A DNA stretch of 19,870 nucleotides from an uncultured Eubacteriales bacterium (GTDB taxonomy: Bacteria > Bacillota > Clostridia > Oscillospirales > CAG-272): positions 1-19,870 of the forward strand of contig URCP01000052.1 in the NCBI GenBank assembly GCA_900546315.1. Reading direction: 5' to 3'. Below the pieces are notes generated by a model that saw only the letters and a list, made by a program, of their open reading frames with translations, had not been told where the DNA came from and made no database searches. Position numbers and translations under genes: made by a program. Shown here one piece after another: positions 1-7,600 of this stretch (within the stretch, counting starts at the first letter, position 1; each line of letters starts with the position of its first letter).

Positions 1-341
1 GTCAGGAAGCCTGCCTTCCCGGCGTCGGTTCCGGCCGTGATTCCTAACTGCTGGAAGTTCGACGCGACCGCGAGCGCGGCTCCGCAGCAGAGACCGCCGA
101 GCCAGAGACGCTTTGTCGCCGCTTTCTTCTCTTCCGCGCTGACCTCCGGCTTTTTGCCGCCGACGGCGTCCTTTATCAGGACCATTACTCCGAGCGCGAT
201 GGCGGCGATGAAGAATCTGATAGCGTTGAACGTGAACGCCCCGATATTGTCCGCGCAGACGTCCTGGGCGACGAACGCCGTGCCCCAGATGAGCGCCGCG
301 AGCAGCGGGAAGACCACCTGTCTTACCTGATTGTGTTTCAC
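1..341 (-). CDS. EamA/DMT-family permease, 5' part only (C-terminus outside window)
   Basis: The first 113 codons of a leftward gene running off the window edge. The protein begins VKHNQVRQVVFPLLAALIWG and continues with TAFVAQD, the usual first helix of drug/metabolite transporter (EamA, RhaT-like) permeases. A second helix follows (FNAIRFFIAAIALGVMVLI), then a charged cytoplasmic loop (KKPEVSAEEKKAATKR) and a third helix rich in Gly/Ala/Cys. Family members normally have 10 helices and about 300 residues, so roughly two thirds is missing here. The start is GTG at 341: an in-frame TAA lies three codons upstream, so no longer start is possible, and GAAGG sits about 9 nt before it. It has its own extended -10 promoter (407-415) and is separated from the upstream lactonase operon by a terminator. 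The substrate cannot be told from the sequence; efflux of a small metabolite is typical of the family. Confidence 0.8.
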   Translation of the reverse strand, partial: MKHNQVRQVVFPLLAALIWGTAFVAQDVCADNIGAFTFNAIRFFIAAIALGVMVLIKDAVGGKKPEVSAEEKKAATKRLWLGGLCCGAALAVASNFQQLGITAGTDAGKAGFL

Positions 342-406
342 TTTTCCTTACCTTCGTTTCTTTGATGTTACAAAAGCCGATCCCTTTTCCGGATGGGCTT
401 CACTAA

Positions 407-415
407 ATTATAGCA
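407..415 (-). promoter_or_regulatory. Extended -10 promoter for the DMT permease
   Basis: On the minus strand the sequence is TGCTATAAT, a perfect extended -10 (TGnTATAAT), about 65 nt before the GTG start at 341. No good -35 hexamer is found 16-18 nt upstream (TAGAAA is the best at 17 nt), which is normal for extended -10 promoters. Confidence 0.6.
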
Positions 416-454
416 CTAAATTGTTAATTTTTCTACCTGTAAACATATACTGAC

Positions 455-505
455 AAAAAGACCTCCCGAAGGAACATACAGTCCCATCGGAGAGGTCGTT
501 TTTTT
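455..505 (-). terminator. Intrinsic terminator of the rraA-like / lactonase operon
   Basis: GACCTC (460-465) pairs with GAGGTC (492-497), and after a one-base bulge CCGA (466-469) pairs with TCGG (487-490). On the minus strand the hairpin is followed by five T (455-459); on the plus strand by seven T (499-505), so it could work both ways. It lies 16 nt past the lactonase stop codon. No plus-strand gene ends here, so the leftward use is the relevant one. Confidence 0.8.
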
Positions 506-520
506 GTGTATTTTTCGCGT

Positions 521-1507
521 TTATTTCACCGCGACGCAGAGCGCGCCGGGCATATCGAGCGACCAGCCGAGCTTTTCGAGCTTCTTGCCGTCAGCCCGGA
601 ACACGGTGACAGCCGACTTCTCGTTCGCCGAGAACATGAAGCCGTCGGTGAAATTTATGTCGCGCGGCGAGACCCCGCCGACCTTTGTCCAGACAGGATT
701 TGCGAGCCGCTTCCCGCCGTCGGTGATGTCGAAAGCGCAGACCGAGTCGTCCCCGCGGTGCGACACGTAAAGCGTCTTCCCGTCCGCGGAAACGCGAATC
801 GCCGCCGCGGTGTTCTGACCGTCAAATCCCGCCGGGAGAGCCGCGAAAGTGTCAATGAGATCAAGCTTTCCGTCCTCATACGCGAAGACCGAGACGGATG
901 AGCCGAGCTCGTTCGCGCAGTAGACGTATCTCCCGTCCGGCGAATAATCGAGATGCCGGCAGCCCTCGCCCGCCTGGACTTTGCCCTCGCCGACCTTTTT
1001 CAGGTCCTTGTCATAGACAAATATAGTATCGAGCCCGAGGTCGACGCAGAAGACATACTTTCCGTCCGGCGTCTCGCGCGTGAAGTGCGTGTGCGGCGCT
1101 TCCTGACGCTTCGGGTGGACGCCGTGACCGGTGTGCGTATCCTCAGCGATAATGCCCTTTCCGAGGTTATTTTTGTCGAACGCACAGATGTTTCCGGAGA
1201 GATAATTCACGACATACAGCCTGTCCCCCGAAGCGCACAAGTGGCACGCGCAGCGCCCGCCGGAGAGCACCGGCGCGGTCGGATTCGCGAGGCTTCCGTC
1301 AGACAGAATATCGAACGCCATGACGCCGGAATTCAGATTACCGGTCAGCTCGCGCAGCAGCACAAACATCCGGTTCCCGTCGATCGTCAGCCACATCGGG
1401 CGGTCGACGTCGTATTTTCTGACGAAGGACAGCTTTCCGTCCTCAAGCGTGTAGTGATATATGCCGCCGTTTGCGTCGCAGGCGGCTATGTAAACGTTCT
1501 TTTTCAT
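521..1507 (-). CDS. Lactonase family (YbhE/Pgl-like) seven-bladed beta-propeller protein
   Basis: 328 residues, close to the 331 of E. coli 6-phosphogluconolactonase Pgl, and it matches the PF10282 lactonase/muconate-cyclase-like family. Blade repeats of the type PDGKYVFCVDLGLDTI and PDGRYVYCANELGSSVSVF recur along the protein, and the family's HTHF...DLG signature lies near residues 139-158. No signal peptide, so cytoplasmic. It starts 3 nt after the stop of the RraA-like gene with no recognisable Shine-Dalgarno, so translation by reinitiation after the upstream gene is likely. The family hydrolyses sugar-acid lactones; because its partner is an RraA-type aldolase/decarboxylase homolog rather than a pentose-phosphate gene, a role in catabolism of a sugar acid or keto acid is more likely than the oxidative pentose phosphate step. 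The true substrate is unknown. Confidence 0.85.
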   Translation of the reverse strand: MKKNVYIAACDANGGIYHYTLEDGKLSFVRKYDVDRPMWLTIDGNRMFVLLRELTGNLNSGVMAFDILSDGSLANPTAPVLSGGRCACHLCASGDRLYVVNYLSGNICAFDKNNLGKGIIAEDTHTGHGVHPKRQEAPHTHFTRETPDGKYVFCVDLGLDTIFVYDKDLKKVGEGKVQAGEGCRHLDYSPDGRYVYCANELGSSVSVFAYEDGKLDLIDTFAALPAGFDGQNTAAAIRVSADGKTLYVSHRGDDSVCAFDITDGGKRLANPVWTKVGGVSPRDINFTDGFMFSANEKSAVTVFRADGKKLEKLGWSLDMPGALCVAVK

Positions 1508-1510
1508 AGA

Positions 1511-2413
1511 TTATAATGCCGTTTGGGTATCGTTCGGGTCGCCGTTTCTCGCGAGGTCGTATTCCTTCGACCAGTCGAGATCGCGGTACTCCTCGCCGCG
1601 CGGGTCCTCCTTTATGAATTTCACGAGCAGATCGAGCATATCCTCGGTCCAGGTGTTCTTGTCGATCTGCGCCGTCGTGAAGACGTTCTGCGTGATCATC
1701 TCGAAGCCGAAAATGTCCTTGACATGGGTCTTCGCCGCGCCGTCGACGACCTCCGGAACGAGGTGCGCCGGGATGAACAGCACGCCGCCGCCCGCGCCGA
1801 ACACGATGTCGCCCGGAAGGACAATCGCGTTTCCAAGCCTTGTCGGCGTGTTGAAACCGGTCATCAGGAAGTCGCGTATCGGGGTCGGGTCGATTCCGCG
1901 GTAGTAGACCTGAACGCCCTCGACCTGCTTCATCTGCTCGACGTCGCGGACGCCGCCCCAGATGACCGCGCCGCCGGTCTTTGTCTTTGTCCTGACCGCC
2001 GTCGTGAGGTTGCCGCCGAGGAAAGTTCCCTTATAAATCTTGTCGTACATATCGATGACCAGAACGTCGCCGTCGACGAGCGAATCTACGACCCACTGGT
2101 TGTAGTTGCCCTTTCTGCCTTCCTTCATGCCGATGCCGAACATGACCTCGTGCAGGTCGGGGCGGGTCGGCGCGAAAGTCGCGGTGACGGCGCGTCCGAC
2201 GAGCTTTCTGCCGTCGTCGTGCAGTGTGTGAAGCCTGCCCTCAAACTGCGACTCATAGCCCTTGACGAAGATCGGCTTCCAGACCTCCTCGAGCGTCATG
2301 CCGCGTAGCGCCTCGAGATAGCGGTCCGGAACCCTCGGACGCCCGTCCGGGAAGCGTTCGCCCTTCCACTGCGGCGTCAGCGCGATTATGTCTTCTTTAA
2401 CATTGAAATCCAT
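1511..2413 (-). CDS. RraA family protein (HMG/keto-acid aldolase-like), long form
   Basis: 300 residues with the RraA / 4-hydroxy-4-methyl-2-oxoglutarate aldolase fold in the middle: the loop GGNLTTAV (GGNL at 133-136) and GGVRD (153-157), whose Arg-Asp corresponds to the substrate- and Mg-binding pair of HMG aldolases. It is followed by the NAIVLPGDIVFGAGGGVLFIP stretch found throughout the family (VLPGDIV-type strand). E. coli RraA is about 160 residues, so this member has roughly 75 extra N-terminal residues and a C-terminal extension with several acidic and aromatic residues. Such long forms are usually annotated only as 'RraA family' or, wrongly, 'dimethylmenaquinone methyltransferase'. 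Start ATG at 2413 has AAGGAG 8 nt upstream. It is the first gene of a two-gene operon with the lactonase and has a strong promoter overlaid by an inverted repeat. Probably a divalent-metal-dependent C-C lyase or decarboxylase acting on an oxo acid; RNase E inhibition is unlikely. Confidence 0.85.
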   Translation of the reverse strand: MDFNVKEDIIALTPQWKGERFPDGRPRVPDRYLEALRGMTLEEVWKPIFVKGYESQFEGRLHTLHDDGRKLVGRAVTATFAPTRPDLHEVMFGIGMKEGRKGNYNQWVVDSLVDGDVLVIDMYDKIYKGTFLGGNLTTAVRTKTKTGGAVIWGGVRDVEQMKQVEGVQVYYRGIDPTPIRDFLMTGFNTPTRLGNAIVLPGDIVFGAGGGVLFIPAHLVPEVVDGAAKTHVKDIFGFEMITQNVFTTAQIDKNTWTEDMLDLLVKFIKEDPRGEEYRDLDWSKEYDLARNGDPNDTQTAL

Positions 2414-2430
2414 TTTCGTGTCTCCTTTTT

Positions 2431-2475
2431 GCGGAAAATTATTGATGTAACTATTTTACACTATAAATTTTCCGC
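2431..2475 (-). promoter_or_regulatory. Candidate operator: 10-bp perfect inverted repeat around the promoter
   Basis: GCGGAAAATT (2431-2440) and AATTTTCCGC (2466-2475) are exact reverse complements. One copy fills most of the spacer between -35 and -10, the other lies just downstream of the predicted start. Half-site centres are 35 bp apart, more than three helical turns. Spacing on both sides of the -10 suggests repressor binding; the regulator is not in the window. Confidence 0.55.
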
Positions 2476-2481
2476 TGTCAA
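2453..2481 (-). promoter_or_regulatory. Sigma-A promoter of the RraA-like / lactonase operon
   Basis: Minus strand: -35 TTGACA (2476-2481), 17-nt spacer, -10 TAAAAT (2453-2458), giving a start near 2446 and a short leader with AAGGAG at 2422-2427. The best -35 match among the leftward genes. Confidence 0.8.
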
Positions 2482-2606
2482 TAGAGAGCCGGAAATCATG
2501 TTGATACTGTACAAATTCCGTGCGGTGTTTTTGTGGATTGCGACAAAATCCGGCGGTATTTTGAGATACACTGTGCTTGTATTATCGGTATCTTGTTAAA
2601 CTATTG

Positions 2607-5108
2607 TCACTGTTCATTATCCGCCCTGTCCCAGAATCTCTCGAGCGAGCGTTTCAGCGAATAAACATCGCCGATCAGGCTGAGCCCCTTCCAGTTTTTC
2701 GGGAGCAGATTCACGTAAGGCTGGGTGGTATAGCGGTCGTCAATGAGGATGACGATTCCCTTGTCGGTGTCGGTTCGGATGACGCGTCCGGCTGCCTGCA
2801 TCACGCGTCCCATTCCCGGGCAGGCGTAGGCGTATTCGAAGCCTTTTTCGCACTTTTTCTGATAGTATTCCGCGAGCAGATTCGACTCGGTCGTCGGGTT
2901 CCCGAGCCCGACGCCGACGATGATGCTTCCGATCAGCCGCTCGCCGACAAGGTCGATTCCCTCCGAAAATATGCCGCCGAGAACCGCGAAACCGACAAGG
3001 CTTTTTTCCGCTTTATTTTCATCGTTTTTCCGCTCACGGAACGCCGAGACGAACCCGTTACGGTCGGCTTCGGACATATCCCGCTTCTGTGAAATAACCT
3101 CGGTCGCAGGGTCGATTCTTGTGAAAACCGCGCAGGTTTCAAGCATCAACCGATACGACGGAAAATACACGATATAATTCCCGTTTTTGGTTCTGACAAT
3201 AGTTTTGATAAGCTCCGCGATGACCTCGACTGTACGGTTTCTGTCGTTAAGTCGAGTAGATATTTTGTCCATAACGCCGACGAACAGATTCTCGCGCGGA
3301 AACGGCGATTTCAGCGCGAGCTTCCGGCATACCGCGCCCTTCCCCGCGCCGAATTGTTCAGCAAAATAGCCGGTCGGAGAGAGCGTCGCCGAAAACATGA
3401 CCGCCGATCTGGCGCAGGATAATCTCTCGGAAAGCAGCTCCGACGGGTCGATGCAGAAGTATTTTATTGTTATAGAAGGATAATTTTTGTCCGATCCGGC
3501 GTCAATGGCGCGGGTCTTTTTCGGCGGGGTTTCGGTGTTTTCAAACGTGGCATATCCCGCGTATCCTTTTTCGGTGTGAGCGGCGGCGAACTGCACCTTT
3601 CTGGCGTCCCTGAGAAGCTCGAGAAGCCTGTCTGGCGACGGCAGAGACGGATCGTTTTCATCGATATCGCGGTTGTATCTTATCCACTCGCGCGCGGCGG
3701 GAATAAATCGTTCAACCGATTCCGAAAAGTCCTCAAAAACGCCGGAGTTGTCGACGCCGTCGTCGGTCTTGTCGATGAGAAATCCGCCGTTTTTCTCAGC
3801 CGCTTTTCCGACCCGCAGAAACTCCTTGCAGAGGGCGCGGAGCGGCGAATAAAGAATGATATCCGTCTCCTTTATCTTCTTGTAGAACTCGAGAAAAGGC
3901 GCGAGTCTCACCTCGGCGGAGTACATATCCCGCGCCCGATCCGGCAGGTTGTGCGCCTCGTCAATAAGCAGGATATTGTCCTCGGGATTCACACCCGAGA
4001 TGTCGTCAAATATTCCGAAAAATCTCCTCAGCGAGACGCGCGGGTCGAACAGATAATTGTAATCGCAGATGATGATCCCGCACCACAGCGAAATATCCAG
4101 CGACAATTCATACGGGCACACCTTGTATTTCTCCGCGAATTGCCGTATCAGCGCCTCGTCGAAGCTCTCGAAGCCGTTCAGAAGCTCCCACATCGCGTCG
4201 TTCACCGAGTTAAAATGGTTCTCGGAATACGGGCATTTCATCTGGTCACAGTCCCTCACAGCGTCGCGGCAGAGACAGCATTTTTCCTTCGCGGTCAGGA
4301 TTATTGAGCGCATCCTGAGCCCCTTTTTTCTGAGGATATCGACGGCGTTTTTCGCGGCAATGCGCAGCGGCGTCTTCGCTGTCAGGTAGAAAATCCGCTT
4401 TCCGAGACTATCCCCGAGCGCTTTTACCGACGGATAAATCGTTGAAATTGTCTTTCCGATTCCGGTCGGTGCCTCGCAGATGAGACGCTCGCTTATTTTA
4501 GCGGCACGGTAGGCGGCGAGTATCATGTCGCTCTGCCCCTCGCGGAACTCCGGGAACGGAAATTTCAGTTTTGCCGCAGAGGCTTGGAGCTCAAACGTAA
4601 AATCGCGTCGGAGCTCCAGCCACTTCTTATATTCGCGCAGAAGAGCGGTGACCTTTTCCCGCAGCTCATCCCTCGTGAAGTCGCGATAGAAATATATGCA
4701 CGATTCAGTCTCGACGTTCGCGTAGGTTATCCGCGTTCTGATAAAGTCAATATTGTGCAGCTCGCAGAACATGAAAGCATAGCACCCGACCTGCGCCCAA
4801 TGAGCCGGATAATCGTTTTCGCCGATGAATCTGAGCGGCATGGTCGTCGTCTTGATCTCGTCGATTGTGTACCCGTCCTCCTCGTCGATTATCCCGTCGG
4901 CGCGCCCGGAAAGCCCGATAATAAGACCATCCACGTCAACTTTCACCTCGAGCGGGACCTCTTTGATATACCCTTCACCGGCGCGGGACATGATAATATT
5001 GTGCAGTCTCGTCCCCTCGACCATCCGGTTCACACCGGCGCGCGAATCAAGGCTGCCCGACCGGCAGAGAAAGTCGACAACCTCCCTGACCGAGACTGAA
5101 AAATCCAT
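2607..5108 (-). CDS. XPD/Rad3-family Fe-S DNA helicase with N-terminal RecB-like PD-(D/E)XK domain
   Basis: The open frame extends to a GTG at 5150 (847 residues); numbering below follows that form. The N-terminal domain shows the RecB-family nuclease signatures: GxxxH (46-50), Asp85, EIK (98-100) and QxxxY (120-124). The helicase has Walker A EAPTGIGKT (226-234), cysteines in the Fe-S position (291, 292, 294, 301, 306 and 345 in KVCPYE), CDYNYLFDP, DEAH (397-400) and near the C-terminus QAAGRVIR (motif VI). This architecture is common in Clostridia (COG1199 helicases fused to PF12705) and distinct from DinG and YoaA. The ATG at 5108 (MDFSVSVREVV) is preferred because relatives begin a few residues before the SVRxLVxF stretch and GGAAG lies 8 nt upstream; ATG 5123 and GTG 5150 are alternatives. 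Likely a 5'-3' helicase/nuclease in DNA repair. It is monocistronic, and no convincing terminator was found in the 190 nt after it. Confidence 0.88.
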   Translation of the reverse strand: MDFSVSVREVVDFLCRSGSLDSRAGVNRMVEGTRLHNIIMSRAGEGYIKEVPLEVKVDVDGLIIGLSGRADGIIDEEDGYTIDEIKTTTMPLRFIGENDYPAHWAQVGCYAFMFCELHNIDFIRTRITYANVETESCIYFYRDFTRDELREKVTALLREYKKWLELRRDFTFELQASAAKLKFPFPEFREGQSDMILAAYRAAKISERLICEAPTGIGKTISTIYPSVKALGDSLGKRIFYLTAKTPLRIAAKNAVDILRKKGLRMRSIILTAKEKCCLCRDAVRDCDQMKCPYSENHFNSVNDAMWELLNGFESFDEALIRQFAEKYKVCPYELSLDISLWCGIIICDYNYLFDPRVSLRRFFGIFDDISGVNPEDNILLIDEAHNLPDRARDMYSAEVRLAPFLEFYKKIKETDIILYSPLRALCKEFLRVGKAAEKNGGFLIDKTDDGVDNSGVFEDFSESVERFIPAAREWIRYNRDIDENDPSLPSPDRLLELLRDARKVQFAAAHTEKGYAGYATFENTETPPKKTRAIDAGSDKNYPSITIKYFCIDPSELLSERLSCARSAVMFSATLSPTGYFAEQFGAGKGAVCRKLALKSPFPRENLFVGVMDKISTRLNDRNRTVEVIAELIKTIVRTKNGNYIVYFPSYRLMLETCAVFTRIDPATEVISQKRDMSEADRNGFVSAFRERKNDENKAEKSLVGFAVLGGIFSEGIDLVGERLIGSIIVGVGLGNPTTESNLLAEYYQKKCEKGFEYAYACPGMGRVMQAAGRVIRTDTDKGIVILIDDRYTTQPYVNLLPKNWKGLSLIGDVYSLKRSLERFWDRADNEQ

Positions 5109-5250
5109 ATTTCCGACTTCCATCAGACACCTGCTCTCATTAATTTTCACAGATAGATTTCGTACTATTTCACAGATTATGAAATCACGATTCTGCTCCA
5201 GCGGATATGACGTTTATATAGTGTCGACGCCTCGCGGAACATATCAGATT

Positions 5251-5282
5251 ATTATACACCATTTTTATTAACACCGTGTTAA
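5251..5282 (-). promoter_or_regulatory. Helicase promoter region with TTAACAC-c-GTGTTAA palindrome
   Basis: On the minus strand a perfect -10 TATAAT lies at 5251-5256, about 140 nt before the helicase start. A 15-bp palindrome with 7-bp arms (5268-5274 and 5276-5282) covers the place where the -35 would be (5274-5279, a poor ACACGG). A weak -35 under a palindrome fits an activator or repressor site. It does not match the Firmicute LexA box. Confidence 0.45.
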
Positions 5283-5357
5283 CTCCGGCGACTTTGACAA
5301 ACAAATTTCAAAAAAGCAAACACAGATATAGATTTCCGAGAATCATTCCGGAAACTA

Positions 5358-5386
5358 TTGAAAAAAATCCCGGGCCGTGCTATAAT
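5358..5386 (+). promoter_or_regulatory. Sigma-A promoter of the MFS transporter
   Basis: -35 TTGAAA (5358-5363), 17-nt spacer, -10 TATAAT (5381-5386) preceded by TGC, so also an extended -10. The MFS start codon is 40 nt downstream. Confidence 0.8.
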
Positions 5387-5425
5387 TGTATGTAACATTT
5401 TTTCGCAAATGAAAGGCATTTTCGG

Positions 5426-6733
5426 ATGAATTCAAAAATTATGATGAAGAGCCTCGACGATACGCGCTCAGGACGGACGCTTTTCGTGATGTGCTTCATG
5501 CTCTACTCGGTCGCACTCTGCGGCAGGCTGAATTACGCGTCGGTCCTCGCGAAGGTGATCTCGACCGGGTTCCTCGAAAAGGACGTCGCCGGGCTCATCG
5601 CGACGGCGTACAACGTCACGTACGGCTGCTGCCAGTTCGTCAGCGGGTTCATAGCCGACAAGCTGCCTCCGTTCGGCACGGTCTCGGTCAGCATTCTCGG
5701 CGCGGCAACCTGTAATATCTGTATGTATTTCGCGATGTCGAATAATCTCGGTCTTCCGGTCTACATCGCGATATGGATTCTGAACGGCGTGATTCAATCG
5801 ATAATCTGGCCGACCCTGATTCGTATACTTTCGAGGGCTCTTCCGGAGAAATTACGCGTGACCGCGGGCGTCTCAATGCTCGCGACGACTGCCGTCGGAA
5901 GCGTGATTTCCTACATATTGTCCTCGGCAATCATACGTTTTACCGACTGGAAAAAGTGCTTTCTTTTCCCGTCGATAATTCTCGTGATTCTCTCCGCCTC
6001 GTGGTTCGTTCTGACACGCGGATTCAGCCGGAAAACGATTGAAAAGATCGCAATTGTTCCGGAAAATCAGGAAGAAAACGCAGCTCAGAAAGCGTCCTCG
6101 AAAATCAACGATAATCAGGCGGCGGATACTCCTCTCATGAAGCTCCTTATCGCCTCCGGAGCCCTGTTCATGCTGATTCCGATCGGTCTTTTCTCCGTTG
6201 TAAAAGAGGGAATTTCGACATGGACTCCGACGATAATCACCGAAATTTTCAACGCGGACCCGAGCTTTGCGACCTTCGCTTCAACGATTTTGCCATTTAT
6301 TTCGATATTCGGCGCTGCCATCGCTAAAATCATGATGGACAAGCTGTTTCACGACGAGATGAAGTCGGCATCTGCGCTGTTCGGATTCTCTTCATTGACG
6401 CTTCTCCTCGTTTTCATCGCTGGAAAATTGAATATTTTCACGACCATAATAATGCTGTCCGCGATAATCGCGTTTCTGCTCGGTGTCAACACGATTTTCA
6501 TCAGCCTCGTTCCGCTGAGATTCGGAAAATACGGACGCGCGGCGACCATGACGGGCGTTCTGAATTCTGTCGCCTGCATAGGCGGCGGGCTGTCGTCGTT
6601 CATCGTCGGCGTTCTCGCGAAGGCGTTTGACTGGAACTTTGTCTTCATGATTTTCATGATACTCTGCGCGATCGGCTGCGTCGTCACGGCGCTTATCGTC
6701 AGACGCTGGATGAAATTCCGGGCGGACACTTGA
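5426..6733 (+). CDS. MFS transporter, organophosphate:phosphate antiporter (GlpT/UhpT)-like
   Basis: 435 residues with about 12 hydrophobic helices and a central charged cytoplasmic loop (residues ~205-235, rich in Lys/Glu/Gln), the 6+6 layout of the major facilitator superfamily. The NGVIQSIIWPTLIRIL stretch in helix 4-5, followed by RVTAGVSM, resembles the NG..Q..GWP signature of the OPA family (GlpT, UhpT, PgtP). Start ATG at 5426 has GAAAGG about 9 nt upstream; ATGs at codons 6-7 lack a ribosome binding site. It has a strong promoter and no co-directional partner close by except the next unit, whose promoter overlaps its stop codon. Substrate is not deducible; OPA members take up phosphorylated sugars or other organic anions, and many Clostridial relatives are uncharacterised. 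It faces away from the helicase and need not be related to it. Confidence 0.82.
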   Translation: MNSKIMMKSLDDTRSGRTLFVMCFMLYSVALCGRLNYASVLAKVISTGFLEKDVAGLIATAYNVTYGCCQFVSGFIADKLPPFGTVSVSILGAATCNICMYFAMSNNLGLPVYIAIWILNGVIQSIIWPTLIRILSRALPEKLRVTAGVSMLATTAVGSVISYILSSAIIRFTDWKKCFLFPSIILVILSASWFVLTRGFSRKTIEKIAIVPENQEENAAQKASSKINDNQAADTPLMKLLIASGALFMLIPIGLFSVVKEGISTWTPTIITEIFNADPSFATFASTILPFISIFGAAIAKIMMDKLFHDEMKSASALFGFSSLTLLLVFIAGKLNIFTTIIMLSAIIAFLLGVNTIFISLVPLRFGKYGRAATMTGVLNSVACIGGGLSSFIVGVLAKAFDWNFVFMIFMILCAIGCVVTALIVRRWMKFRADT

Positions 6734-6758
6734 CGAAACGCCCGCGGTGTGGTATAAT
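6730..6758 (+). promoter_or_regulatory. Promoter of the tagA-like / thyX / SpoU unit, overlapping the MFS stop codon
   Basis: -35 TTGACG (6730-6735) contains the MFS stop codon TGA (6731-6733). The spacer is 17 nt and the -10 TATAAT (6753-6758) is preceded by TGG, so it is an extended -10. The start codon at 6789 is 30 nt downstream. Confidence 0.75.
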
Positions 6759-6788
6759 AGTATAAACCCATCGCGAAAGGATCAGATC

Positions 6789-7583
6789 ATGTCTGAAAAA
6801 ATCAACGTACGCGGCGTAAACATCGACAATGTATCGTTGTCGGAAGCCACCGCTATTTGTGAATCTTATATATACAATAACGTCGAATCCGACAGAAGTT
6901 ATGGTCATTCTGTCTATACACCGAATGCCGAGATCATTCAGGCGTGCGTCGAGGACGCGTCGCTGCGCGATCTCATCAACTCCGCGGACCTCGTGACTCC
7001 AGACGGCGCGGGAGTCGTCCTTGCGTCGAAGATTCTCGGCACGCCGCTGAAAGGCAAGACCGCGGGCTATGATCTCGGGCTCGAGGTCGCGAAGCTGTCC
7101 GCGGCGAAGGGATGCCGGATATTTCTGCTCGGCGGGAAACCCGCGTCGGAAAACGCCGATTCCATCGCTGATCAGGCGGCAGAAAAGCTCCGCGAGCGCT
7201 TCCCCGGCGTCAATATCGTCGGGACTTATCACGGATATTTCAAAAAAGACGGAACCGAAAATGACGCTGTCATATCACTCATAAAAAACGCGAAACCTGA
7301 CGTCCTCTACGTCTGTTTCGGCGTCCCGGCGCAGGAAAAATGGGTCGCGGCGAATCGGGAAAAGCTCGGTTCCGTGCGGCTTTTCCTCGCTCTCGGCGGC
7401 AGTCTTGACGGGTATTCCGGAAACGTGAAACGCGCGCCGGAATTCTTCATTAAAATGAATCTCGAGTGGTTTTATCGTCTGATCTGCCAGCCGTCGAGGC
7501 TCGGACGTATGATGAAATTACCGAAATTCGTGTTCGGAACGATCATCTACAAGCTCAGCGGAAAAGCGAAGAAAAAGTCATAA
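6789..7583 (+). CDS. WecG/TagA/CpsF-family (GT26) glycosyltransferase
   Basis: 264 residues from the ATG at 6789 (AAAGGA 7 nt upstream); a TTG/ATG further up is not supported by a ribosome binding site. GT26 signatures are visible: TPNAEII (44-50), VTPDGAGVVLA with the conserved Asp72 of the TPDG motif, a Rossmann-like segment IFLLGGKP, the CFGVPAQEKW strand, ALGGSLDGYSGNVKRAP, and the C-terminal arginine/lysine-rich tail after LEWFYRLICQPSRLGRMMK that in TagA places the enzyme on the membrane. Family members add N-acetylmannosamine (TagA, teichoic acid linkage) or ManNAcA (WecG) to a lipid-linked GlcNAc, so a cell-wall glycopolymer role is likely, but donor and product are unknown. First gene of a three-gene unit; thyX starts 17 nt downstream. 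Confidence 0.9.
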   Translation: MSEKINVRGVNIDNVSLSEATAICESYIYNNVESDRSYGHSVYTPNAEIIQACVEDASLRDLINSADLVTPDGAGVVLASKILGTPLKGKTAGYDLGLEVAKLSAAKGCRIFLLGGKPASENADSIADQAAEKLRERFPGVNIVGTYHGYFKKDGTENDAVISLIKNAKPDVLYVCFGVPAQEKWVAANREKLGSVRLFLALGGSLDGYSGNVKRAPEFFIKMNLEWFYRLICQPSRLGRMMKLPKFVFGTIIYKLSGKAKKKS

Positions 7584-7600
7584 AAGGAAGAAGAAATCTC

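Noticed and set aside
1523..2308. 261-codon plus-strand ORF opposite the RraA-like gene
   Set aside because: Antisense shadow with Arg/Asp/Val-rich composition; the minus strand has clear RraA motifs and a promoter.
2482..2606. Terminator for the helicase gene
   Set aside because: Only a 5-bp GGATT/AATCC hairpin without a T-run was found.
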